From positions 2,625,501 to 2,689,500 of the forward strand of contig OZ005699.1 of NCBI GenBank assembly GCA_963930775.1: 64,000 bases of DNA. Direction: 5' to 3'. Source of the DNA: Cliona cf. orientalis (Eukaryota > Porifera > Demospongiae > Clionaida > Clionaidae). Positions 9,875 through 18,748 of the stretch are shown in pieces. Position 1 is the stretch's first letter. Each line of letters starts with the position of its first letter. The position numbers were made by a program, and so were the translations under genes. Under the pieces are notes generated by a model. That model was not told the DNA's origin and ran no database searches. It saw nothing but the letters and a program-made list of their open reading frames with translations.

Positions 9875-12800
9875 CTAAAGGGATGCTTCAGCTTGCTGCT
9901 CTGCCATATCATCATCATTTTCTTCTTCTTCAGGCACTCCCTCTATTGTTGTAGTTGTCACAGGCAGCTTAGGCTGTCCAGAGTTCGAGAGGTCACGTAA
10001 ATCCTGCTCCAAATCTAGAACGGTAGAATTTTCACGATCACGATCAAGTGGTTTACTGCACCAAGCCTTGTACCTGTTGGTGGCACGTGCAATCAATCCT
10101 TGATAAAATTTAGTGTAGGCTGAAGCAAACGTGATGACAGCAAATACTATAGAGAGATAAACCACAGCGGCATGATTCACTCCCAGCAGACTGCTGAGAG
10201 CAGTTGAAGCTGACAAAACTCCAATATTCAACATATATGAGGTTTCTAGTACTGTGAGAAGACGACTTTTGTAAACTCCACCGACAGCCAAATTTAGAAT
10301 AATAAGTAAAAATGTAGTAGCTGTGATAACAAATAGGTTAATACCAGGATCACCAAGAGTTGAAGCAAACAGTATGATATGAAATGCACGTGTAACAAGC
10401 AACAATGCCGGCCAGTAAATACCACAATGTGGATGGTCTTTGTAGGGATTGAGGTATGCATCAATGTAATTTTTTAGTGGATTTGGTGATTTCAAGCTGC
10501 GAATGAGCTTGGATTTACAGCATACGAAATTTATTGTGAGTGGAAAGAGTACAAGCAATGCAGTGTATGGCAGTACCCCAAGGATTAGAATGATGAGTGA
10601 AACAATGAAGAGTGGGAGATGACTTCCTCTTCCAAATGTGATGTTGCCATCATAAAACCATACGACTCTGCTCCCATCAGGGTAATCCAAATGAGTGAAA
10701 GAAAGTACTGTAACAATCACTTGCAGAAGCTTTGTATAGGATAACAGGAGAATCATTGCCAGCACAGGTGTTAGATTCCTTCCAAACCTACTAAATATCT
10801 GGTTGTACAACTTAAATTTATTGCAGCTATGCTTTTTACGCAGTAATAGCTGATAAATAACTGCCATTAGGGCTAAAAGGACTATCAGGTAGAGAGGGAA
10901 CACAAATTGGAGCCAGAGTTTAGTATGAGATCTCATACCATTGTAGAAGCATGTTTCGATTCCAAGGTCTAAATTTATCCATGAAATAAAGGTTTTGAAG
11001 GGACTTTGCTGAGGGAAGAAAATTTGTCCATTAATATGAATGATATTAGCGTAAAAAATAAATCCATTGATTTTTCCACCATGTGTGGTTAAGTTAAAAG
11101 CAAGCAGTAAACCAACCAGAAAAATCCCAGCCAGACTAAAGGGAATAAGGAGGCTAAGATACTTATTTGAGCATTGACGACATCTTGATGATCCGAAGAC
11201 GTGGCTGAAGCCTTCCTTACATGAGCCACAGAGTGCTCCATATCTGTTGAATGCACACTGCTCACTTATGTTGGGCTCTGTCATGACAATCTGGACTTGA
11301 CCTGGCTTGCAGTAGTCATAGGGACAGTTGTCATGGAGAAGGAGGTGGTTGGAATAGTTACCTAACCAGTAGGGTGGCTGACGAGTGATACTCTTTGTGT
11401 CAATATTGCACGTCATATTTCTTACCTGTAACTCAGGTATGCATTTACAAACCATTGTATTGGTGTCAAAAGTAAATCCTATGAGATCGCTGCAGTTCAA
11501 GAATTCCACAATTATAGCGAGACTTGATACCTCTCCGAAAGAAAGTAAATTTGATGGAGTGATAAAAAGTAGTTCAACTCCCCGCCAAGTATTTTGCAAT
11601 CGATAAGTCAGTGAATTACAGGTTGAAGTATCTGAGAGCTCAGTAAAATCATTGTTTCCACTGACAAAGTAGGCTGTAGTCACTACTGAAGGAACAGCGC
11701 TATTGCTTTGATCTCGAGCAACTACAAAGATTTCAAAAAGTTCACCAGGATAATGTGAAAAGAAATAAGTTTGTCCAGAGAGTTCTGTGCAAATGTTTTG
11801 AGTATACTTGTCTTCACAAAGGCATACAGAAATAGCATCTGAAGAAACGAGTGATCTTGATGAATTCTGTCCACTGATATCTGCCACAAAATCAAAGGTA
11901 TAATTTCCATAGAAATTTGTTCTCCTTAATTCAGAAGGACTCTGAACAATGCAAACATATAGTAACCCACCATAGTACACATCACCAGCTTTTGCTGCAC
12001 TGTTATTTACAAATTTCATAGTAATATTCAACTGAGAGATCTGAAGGTAATCAGGATCAAATATCTCCACGTTGCAATCATAAATAGACGTCACTTCATT
12101 AACATCGACAAATATTGCACCACCTATCTCTGAAGCAAAGTTATTTGTAAAAATGAGCAGGGCGTTCTGTTTCAGTAGTATTCTTGCACTGCTGGAGAGG
12201 TAAATAGCACCACCAAATGGTGACGCATTGTTGACGAAAGTGTTGGTGCCTTCAAAGAAGACTAAGCTATTATCTGCAAGAATGGCAGAGTAGTTGTTCC
12301 CGTTAAAGACACAGTCACGAAATGTAGCCTTGCCTATAGACTGAATCCGATTTGTAGCAACATAACTGTGTATAGTACTAATATTGCCACTAGGTTTAAA
12401 GTGACGATTCCCTTCAAAAATTGTATCCACAATGTTCAATTCTGTGGACTGGCGTTCTCCATAAGCTACTTCAGCTACTGCCAGACCACTTGCAGCTCCT
12501 GTTATTGGACCAATAGCTCTATTATCTTTGATAGTGCAGTTGATGATCGAAATGACAAAAACTGGTAGAATACCAGTCACATACAGTGGAAGGTAAGATC
12601 GTGTTACAAGGATGCTTATCCCACCACCTACATTGTCCGTAAAATTACTGCCCTCAACTCTTAAAACTTCTAGCCTTTCTTTGACATCACTTGCTTTTTC
12701 TTTGACACTCCTACATCCCGACAGATTCCTTCTAGCATCTATTAGATCCAATGATCCTACTATTATATACACGGGAAAATTAGCTATAGCATTGGAACTG

Positions 12801-13729
12801 AGGCAATTTTGTATGACAACCGATGAAGAACTGACAGTAGAAGGTAGTTGGATAAGGATATTGCCTCCTCGGTGGCCCCAATTCCTGATAAAAGAGCTAG
12901 ATATGAGATTCAACCTTAAGATGTAGTTTGATTGTCCTTCAATGACGGTCAGCCCACCTGCAGTGCTCAGTTCTGAATAAAGAGTGTTATGTAGTGCAAG
13001 TGGATTTGCACCATCAGAAATGGTAGTCCCATTTAGAGTTAGAGTGTAAATTGACAGTGAGGGAGGACAGTACGGAAGATCGTCATACAAAAATAGGGCA
13101 TTGCCACCTTGACACTCTGCCATCTCAGAAAAATCAATGTCTTGTTGGGCACATCGTACATTTAGGGCCGCAGCTAGTACATTGCTAAGAATGATATTAA
13201 CATTGAGTAAAGTAGAGTTACCAAGCACGTTGATCCCTAGAAGACCATAGCCATGGCTTGCACTGATGTTACTTACCTCGATAAGAAGATTATGAACGTT
13301 GACAGCAAAGACTGCAGCCCGGAGTCCTTGCAAAAGCAGATAATTTGAGTTCGTTTGAACCGTGAGTGCTTCGTGTATCAAGCTCGAACTGATCTCCATC
13401 CCACAGTTAGTAAGCACCATTCCTGACACTTTGAGGTTGGTGATATTGATGAACACAAGGCCATTCCTGTCGATGCAATAGAGATTTGTAATGATAAACA
13501 GTAGCGATAGATTTTCCACGTCCCTAAAAATTATATTCGATCGAAGGATTGATTGCACTCCAACAAAGAGTATGGTTGTATTGGAAGTTATGTGTAAATG
13601 ATTTGTGCTGTTCTCGTATAGCTGTGGCAGATTTTGATTGTGGATCACGATAATAGTATTTTCACTGACGGCAAATTGAAGAGTAATAAGCATACAAGCC
13701 ATCAGGATTCCACTCACAGATACCATCAT
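9875..13729 (-). CDS. Large beta-helix / multi-pass membrane receptor-like protein (paralog 3)
   Basis: Intronless frame of about 1,284 residues, started at the ATG at 13729 where a signal peptide begins (MMVSVSGILMACMLITLQF). The frame runs open a little further upstream but without an ATG. Ectodomain, Cys-rich module and about eight membrane segments are as in the neighbours. The loop between the second and third membrane segments is longer and basic (LLLRKKHSCNKFK). The C-terminal tail is longer and acidic (VPEEEENDDD), unlike the basic tail of paralog 1. The Cys-rich module is nearly identical at DNA level to paralog 1 although the ectodomains differ strongly. Function unknown. Confidence 0.85.
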   Translation of the reverse strand: MMVSVSGILMACMLITLQFAVSENTIIVIHNQNLPQLYENSTNHLHITSNTTILFVGVQSILRSNIIFRDVENLSLLFIITNLYCIDRNGLVFINITNLKVSGMVLTNCGMEISSSLIHEALTVQTNSNYLLLQGLRAAVFAVNVHNLLIEVSNISASHGYGLLGINVLGNSTLLNVNIILSNVLAAALNVRCAQQDIDFSEMAECQGGNALFLYDDLPYCPPSLSIYTLTLNGTTISDGANPLALHNTLYSELSTAGGLTVIEGQSNYILRLNLISSSFIRNWGHRGGNILIQLPSTVSSSSVVIQNCLSSNAIANFPVYIIVGSLDLIDARRNLSGCRSVKEKASDVKERLEVLRVEGSNFTDNVGGGISILVTRSYLPLYVTGILPVFVISIINCTIKDNRAIGPITGAASGLAVAEVAYGERQSTELNIVDTIFEGNRHFKPSGNISTIHSYVATNRIQSIGKATFRDCVFNGNNYSAILADNSLVFFEGTNTFVNNASPFGGAIYLSSSARILLKQNALLIFTNNFASEIGGAIFVDVNEVTSIYDCNVEIFDPDYLQISQLNITMKFVNNSAAKAGDVYYGGLLYVCIVQSPSELRRTNFYGNYTFDFVADISGQNSSRSLVSSDAISVCLCEDKYTQNICTELSGQTYFFSHYPGELFEIFVVARDQSNSAVPSVVTTAYFVSGNNDFTELSDTSTCNSLTYRLQNTWRGVELLFITPSNLLSFGEVSSLAIIVEFLNCSDLIGFTFDTNTMVCKCIPELQVRNMTCNIDTKSITRQPPYWLGNYSNHLLLHDNCPYDYCKPGQVQIVMTEPNISEQCAFNRYGALCGSCKEGFSHVFGSSRCRQCSNKYLSLLIPFSLAGIFLVGLLLAFNLTTHGGKINGFIFYANIIHINGQIFFPQQSPFKTFISWINLDLGIETCFYNGMRSHTKLWLQFVFPLYLIVLLALMAVIYQLLLRKKHSCNKFKLYNQIFSRFGRNLTPVLAMILLLSYTKLLQVIVTVLSFTHLDYPDGSRVVWFYDGNITFGRGSHLPLFIVSLIILILGVLPYTALLVLFPLTINFVCCKSKLIRSLKSPNPLKNYIDAYLNPYKDHPHCGIYWPALLLVTRAFHIILFASTLGDPGINLFVITATTFLLIILNLAVGGVYKSRLLTVLETSYMLNIGVLSASTALSSLLGVNHAAVVYLSIVFAVITFASAYTKFYQGLIARATNRYKAWCSKPLDRDRENSTVLDLEQDLRDLSNSGQPKLPVTTTTIEGVPEEEENDDDMAEQQAEASL

Positions 13730-15094
13730 TGCTATTATCACAACTCTCGTAGCTAAAAATAAATTGCTATAACTATGCAAGTGGCTAGATGGATTCTTCT
13801 TGACTGGTCATGTCTGAAAAATACCGCATGCGTGGTGCATGCATACTGTTATAGCATATAATATTTTGTATGTGACATGCTTCAAACTGAAAGTTTCTTT
13901 TCCTACAGGTAAGTATACTTGGCCATGGCACACTAATGCTCAACAGAATGATGATATTTATTGTTGTCATGCGTGTTTCTGTATTACATGACATTGACTC
14001 GAGCTCAATCCATTAGCAATAAAATTAATGCTAACTTCGTGCTCCACAAAAATTAAACCCTTAAAATCAGTACAGTAGTACAGCTTATAATGGGTGTGAT
14101 CCCATGTCCACAAAATTAAACCATGAAAACTTAATACACACACTAAATCCCAAGGAAAGTACTGATAATTGAATTCTAGCTAGAGGATAGATTCAATACG
14201 TATGGATGTACTATGATAGTCTATACCTACTCCAGGTAGCTAATTACAGTCAAATAGCTTGTATCTACAGACTAGCATACAGTGCTCAATACCCTTTTCA
14301 GAATTATAGACAATGAATGGTGTGTCCATTTAATTTAGGGGGCTTGTCCAAAGTCCTTGTGACGGTAGGGGGGGGGGGGTCTTGGCCCATGACGTTTTAC
14401 AACTGCACTGTCAGCAGACTTGAGCTTTAGTTGTGATTATGCATTCTTGTGGTTGAATAAGTCTAGACACACCTCCAGCAGTGTCAAAATTTGTATTTTA
14501 GTGACAGCTGTGTCAAGCACTATGTAGCTAAAAGTGTACCCGTAGCTACAGGCAAGCAAGAAACTGTCAAAGAAGCACAGGTATGCAATAAATCCATGAA
14601 GACATAGCTAGCACTGTAGAATATAAGTGAATACCGAATGTGTAGGCTAAATGGAGCAGAATCAGAGTTTCAGTGTTGAATCTATGCTGAAATGCTATGA
14701 CGTTAAGAGAGGGGGGGGGGAGGGGGGTAAAAAGTTAACGTCATAATGACGTTAATTTTTCCACAAGGACTTTGGACAAGCCCCCTTAGTGGACTTTGTA
14801 CCTTTGCAATAACCTTTCCTGTCGACTAGACCAGAAATTGACGTTCATAGGCAACATATGACAAAGTTATTATATGTACATTAGCAAACTTTGAACCACT
14901 CATTGATTAGCACTATGAATTTCATTACCATAGCATTATGAATTTCATTAACATTGCTCTGTTTCAAGTAATACATTATAATAATTTTAATTATTATAGT
15001 ATCGAAGTGCATACTGACATCATGCATGAGCTTAGTATTTAAGGACCAGTACTAGTGTAGCTATAGCACTAATAGATCCACTCACTCTTAACAA
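13730..15094. other. Intergenic region containing one MITE
   Basis: About 1.36 kb with no gene. It holds the Harbinger-like MITE at 14338-14785 (separate entry). A TATA-like stretch (TATTTAAGG at about 15036) lies 55 bases before the ATG of the next gene and is a possible core promoter. Nothing else recognised. Confidence 0.5.
14338..14785. mobile_element. PIF/Harbinger-type MITE (448 bp, TTA target duplication)
   Basis: The ends are inverted repeats of about 24 bp: GGGGGCTTGTCCAAAGTCCT at the left and its complement ending at 14785. They are flanked by TTA at 14335-14337 and 14786-14788. A 3-bp TTA/TAA duplication is the hallmark of PIF/Harbinger elements. The interior has no ORF and carries two G-rich tracts near its ends. 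Confidence 0.75.
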
Positions 15095-16120
15095 ATGATG
15101 ACTAAACTGAATTTTAGTAGTATTCTGCCCCTATTGCTTTCAATCTTGGTAATAGTGATTCAGAATGGCAACTCAGACACCAATGTTTCTCCTCTTCTTG
15201 CTCCAACAGAAATTATGGACAATATCAGATCTCTGATCATCAATCAAACAATAGCTTGTGAAAACTTAGACCGCAAGCTCAACCAAGTCCTCCAGAAGCA
15301 ACATGAACTAATGGAGGCCCTTCTCATACACCACCCAGGAACATCCATAGCCCATCCAGCGTCATCCTGTAAGAAAGTGCTTGAACTAGACCCTACTGCT
15401 TCATCTGGGTATTACTACATTGGAAGTGAGAGTGGGAATTCTAACTATGTCTACTGCGATATGACAAGGACCTGTGGAGGAGACAGGGGATGGATGCAGT
15501 TGATGAAACTAGATATGACCAATCGCACCCAAAGATGCCCGCAAGGCTTAGCCGAATATTCCTACGACAGGAAGCATGTCTGTCGGCGTCAATCAAGCAG
15601 TGGTGGTTGCTCCTCTGTGAACATTGCTGCACATGGAGTAGACTACAGTCGAGTGTGCGGAAAAGTGATCGCCTACCAATATGGATCACCAGATGGATTC
15701 TACAATGGTAATATTGATAGCAACTATTTGGATGGTGTGAGCATCACACATGGCAGATACCCACGTAAACATGTATGGAGCTTTGCAGCAATTCATGATG
15801 AAAGAGTTTCTCATGGACAGTGTCCATGTATCAACCACTATGCCAGCATTCCTGTGCCCCCAAGTTTCGTTGGGAATGACTATTTCTGCGATGCTGCTAG
15901 TGAGAGCGGTTGGGCATATACTTTCTACAGCAGTGATCCACTATGGGATGGCAGTGGATGTGGAGCAGCAAATAGCTGCTGCACTAGAAATGGCCCACCA
16001 CGATTTTTTAAAAGCTTGGATGCACCTACCAATGACAACGTTGAGTTGAGGGTATGTCGAGATCAAGATCGTATTAATGAAGATATACTTATCGAAACTG
16101 TTGAAATCTACGTTCAGTAG
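15095..16120 (+). CDS. Secreted fibrinogen-like (FReD/intelectin-like) domain protein
   Basis: Single-exon frame of 341 residues from the ATG at 15095. Residues 1-28 are a signal peptide (MMTKLNFSSILPLLLSILV). Residues ~30-85 are helical/coiled-coil-like (KLNQVLQKQHELMEALL) and may mediate oligomerisation. Residues ~90-341 form a Cys-rich domain beginning CKKVLELDP with the fibrinogen-type core YVYCDM and later FVGNDYFCDA, SSDPLWDGSGC and a closing VEIYVQ. This matches a family of marine-invertebrate secreted fibrinogen-related proteins in which some members act as lectins. Ligand binding here is inference. The normal long P-domain insertions of vertebrate fibrinogen are absent. Confidence 0.8.
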   Translation: MMTKLNFSSILPLLLSILVIVIQNGNSDTNVSPLLAPTEIMDNIRSLIINQTIACENLDRKLNQVLQKQHELMEALLIHHPGTSIAHPASSCKKVLELDPTASSGYYYIGSESGNSNYVYCDMTRTCGGDRGWMQLMKLDMTNRTQRCPQGLAEYSYDRKHVCRRQSSSGGCSSVNIAAHGVDYSRVCGKVIAYQYGSPDGFYNGNIDSNYLDGVSITHGRYPRKHVWSFAAIHDERVSHGQCPCINHYASIPVPPSFVGNDYFCDAASESGWAYTFYSSDPLWDGSGCGAANSCCTRNGPPRFFKSLDAPTNDNVELRVCRDQDRINEDILIETVEIYVQ

Positions 16121-16915
16121 TGAGGTGACTCTAAGTCATGCGCACGAGATGTCATGCACACAATAATGTATGTCTTAAGTATGGATTCGTATCTTTTCAG
16201 CCACATAAATAGTCTTTTTAGCTGCACATGTAACACTGTGATAATAGCTACATGTATTTGGATAGTGTGAGCACCTAGATTCACTCATTTTTGTATTGGG
16301 ATGCTTCCCAATAATAATTACATGTATTATGTTTATGGTCTAGTCAAATACTACAACAGTATACTGTAAATAGATTATATTTTACTTATTGTTGATTGTG
16401 ATTTCATTCTTTCTTGGAGTTCTAACCATGCCTTGTCTACCTGCATTATGACAACAAAATTAAGTGGTTAACATTGCACAAGTGGGTGCCAAGCATTATG
16501 GTAGAACCGTTCCACCTACGGACCTATACATGTGTCAATTATGAGATTGCTTGAGATGTGCCTGCCTCTCTATACTATGCAGTTACAATGATAGTGTTGT
16601 AGCCAGCTCGTATTTTAAAGGTAGAGGTGGTTAAAAGATCAAAGCATTATTGTGGTTTTAAAAATCATATCAAACTAAACAGATCAGAAGGGAGGGTGGC
16701 CGCCCTCCATTTTACCCTTTGGCTACAACCCTGACAATATACAATTAAATTCAAGGGCAGTGTGGCTTCTAAGTACAATGTCTATATGAAATCATTATGC
16801 ATAAACTGTGACAGAATCGCTAAATTAAAATTACACAATCATGCAGTATACATGTACATGTACAAATTAAAGAGCAGAGCTGCAGTATAATAATAATAAT
16901 ATGTATAAAGTGAAG
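16121..16915. other. Intergenic region between convergent genes
   Basis: About 795 bases, the 3' flanks of the fibrinogen-like gene and the TRAF-like gene. A weak 10-bp inverted repeat (GTTGTAGCCA at about 16596 and its complement near 16731) bounds a ~130 bp G/C-richer segment that could be a very small MITE. Otherwise nothing is seen. Confidence 0.4.
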
Positions 16916-18214
16916 TTAGAGCGGTGCCAAGTTATGAGCCACATCATGTGCCATAGCTGGCATTTCGGCCATCACAAAATCACTATGCTCAACTATAAGT
17001 GCAATGGAGTTATCAATAATGTTTTCCTGAACAGTCTCAACAGTTGCAAACTTTTCAATACTACAGAGTGCCACAGTTTGATTTCGTTGGGGAAGATATT
17101 GCCGTAAACAACTAAATTTCTGAAACACACCATGAATTCCCATAGGATTTCTGGCCTTGGACATGAGATGTACACTGATAAATCCATCTAGAGTTGGCCA
17201 AGGTGTGAGCTCACGATGTTCACTACACACACAGTGTAGCTTAATCGAAACGTGAGTGCCTGCTCCAGAGCCAGTACCCCTGGGAAAGACGCTGATGAAC
17301 ATCTCATAGGCTAGAGACTGGCAATCAACATTGAATCGCCGACTATGCCACACTTTCCCTCTTCGTTGATATCCTGAAAACTCTGTCATGCGCAAGACAA
17401 GATCCTTGTCACTGTTTCCCAGATCAAGAGTGGTCTTGAGCTGAGTTTGAATTGAGTTTAAAGCAAGTTCACTTCTCCGATCACGTGCGTTAGATTTCAC
17501 AATGTTAGCATCTGTGAAAATCGCAGTAAATTTGCTCTCATTCTCAGCCTTCAAGCTTTCTAATTCAGCAACTTTCTGCTCAGAAAGTCTCAGCTGGGCA
17601 TTTAATTGACGCACCTGATATTTTAAATGGTCTACTTGAGCTTTCAGTTCACGCTTGCATTCATCATCTCTCCTTGAGCATAAACCATGCTGCTCTCTAT
17701 GTGAATGTAGATGTGCAATCAGTTCACACTGCCTGATCTCTCTTTTATCACAACCAATTCTAGCACATGGACATTCGACGATAAGTTCTGTACAAACACG
17801 TTGGTGGGCATCAATTTCCTTTCGCTTGATCTTTAAATTACATCCATTTTCACAAGGAGCATACCGCTCACGGCAATCGATCAGCTGGTGCTCATTCACA
17901 ATTTTTGAATATTCACCTTTCATGCCACATTCACATTCATAAACTCGACGAAGACACTCTTTTTCAAGATGCTCTTTGAGGCACTTTCGCTTCACAGTCA
18001 CAAATATCTCTTTCCCATTATCCTCATAGCCACTGATGCATCTATTAGGACACTCTACATCAGCCCATAGACAGCCATCTTCTGACTTGAGGTGCTCCTC
18101 TTGGTTGTCTTTACTACCTGTCCATTCACAACCCAGGACTGAGTTACAGCACCTCACCTGGGCACATTCTTCCATCTGGTCTTGAGACACAGTGTCATTA
18201 ACTTTTCGTACTCG
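16916..18214 (-). CDS. TRAF-like adaptor: TRAF-type zinc fingers, coiled coil, MATH domain, no RING
   Basis: The open frame encodes in order: a first Cys-rich segment (RCCNSVLGCEWTG) and TRAF-type zinc fingers (CxxxC...H patterns through about residue 175), a coiled coil (HLKYQVRQLNAQLRLSEQKV), and a TRAF-C/MATH domain (MTEFSGYQRRGKVWHSRRF, then a LTPWP core) ending near 16916. TRAFs relay signals from TNF/Toll-type receptors, usually as E3 ligases through an N-terminal RING. The homologous region directly before RKVND would be the RING, but the frame opens at a possible splice acceptor (18215) and no RING exon is visible between it and the CoA synthase stop at 18749. If there is no upstream exon, the first ATG is at 18175 and the protein is RING-less. 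Confidence 0.75.
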   Translation of the reverse strand, partial: RVRKVNDTVSQDQMEECAQVRCCNSVLGCEWTGSKDNQEEHLKSEDGCLWADVECPNRCISGYEDNGKEIFVTVKRKCLKEHLEKECLRRVYECECGMKGEYSKIVNEHQLIDCRERYAPCENGCNLKIKRKEIDAHQRVCTELIVECPCARIGCDKREIRQCELIAHLHSHREQHGLCSRRDDECKRELKAQVDHLKYQVRQLNAQLRLSEQKVAELESLKAENESKFTAIFTDANIVKSNARDRRSELALNSIQTQLKTTLDLGNSDKDLVLRMTEFSGYQRRGKVWHSRRFNVDCQSLAYEMFISVFPRGTGSGAGTHVSIKLHCVCSEHRELTPWPTLDGFISVHLMSKARNPMGIHGVFQKFSCLRQYLPQRNQTVALCSIEKFATVETVQENIIDNSIALIVEHSDFVMAEMPAMAHDVAHNLAPL

Positions 18215-18748
18215 CTTATGCAACACAAACGTATGCTAACCATTTAATGTACACTACAATAGGCAACTATTATATCACTGTCGATAATATGAACACGGCT
18301 TCCATGCAGCTGTGCCAAGTTTTATTATACATGACATACGCACAAACCCATTGAGTCATGTGCCTCATTTCCTCAATGTAATAACAGTGTGCAGGTACAT
18401 GTTGTAATACATGATCATATGACTCAAGAATCTGTACTGCTTTCTGCTATTGACAGCTACATGTACATGTAGGGTCTTGTTAGAGCGTGACATTCTTGAC
18501 CAAGCACACACACTCAGAGCACTAATGGCATATGATTGTCCAACTCTTGTAGATCTGTCAGCACCTAGCTCAATATCTTATTTAAAACTGCCTCTACATG
18601 ATCAATCTAGCCTTGATTGTCCTCAGGTTACTGAGGGTATTAGAATGATGATGGCAGCATCACAGATACCAGACAAATGCTGCACAAGTACATGTATTAT
18701 GATTAAATTTTTGTGAAAACTGTGTGGCCACAAGCCTATGAATATACA

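Noticed and set aside
18450-18716. Plus-strand 88-codon frame with protein-like composition
   Set aside because: It lies between the ends of TRAF and COASY on the opposite strand, matches no family I know, and has no clear splice partners.
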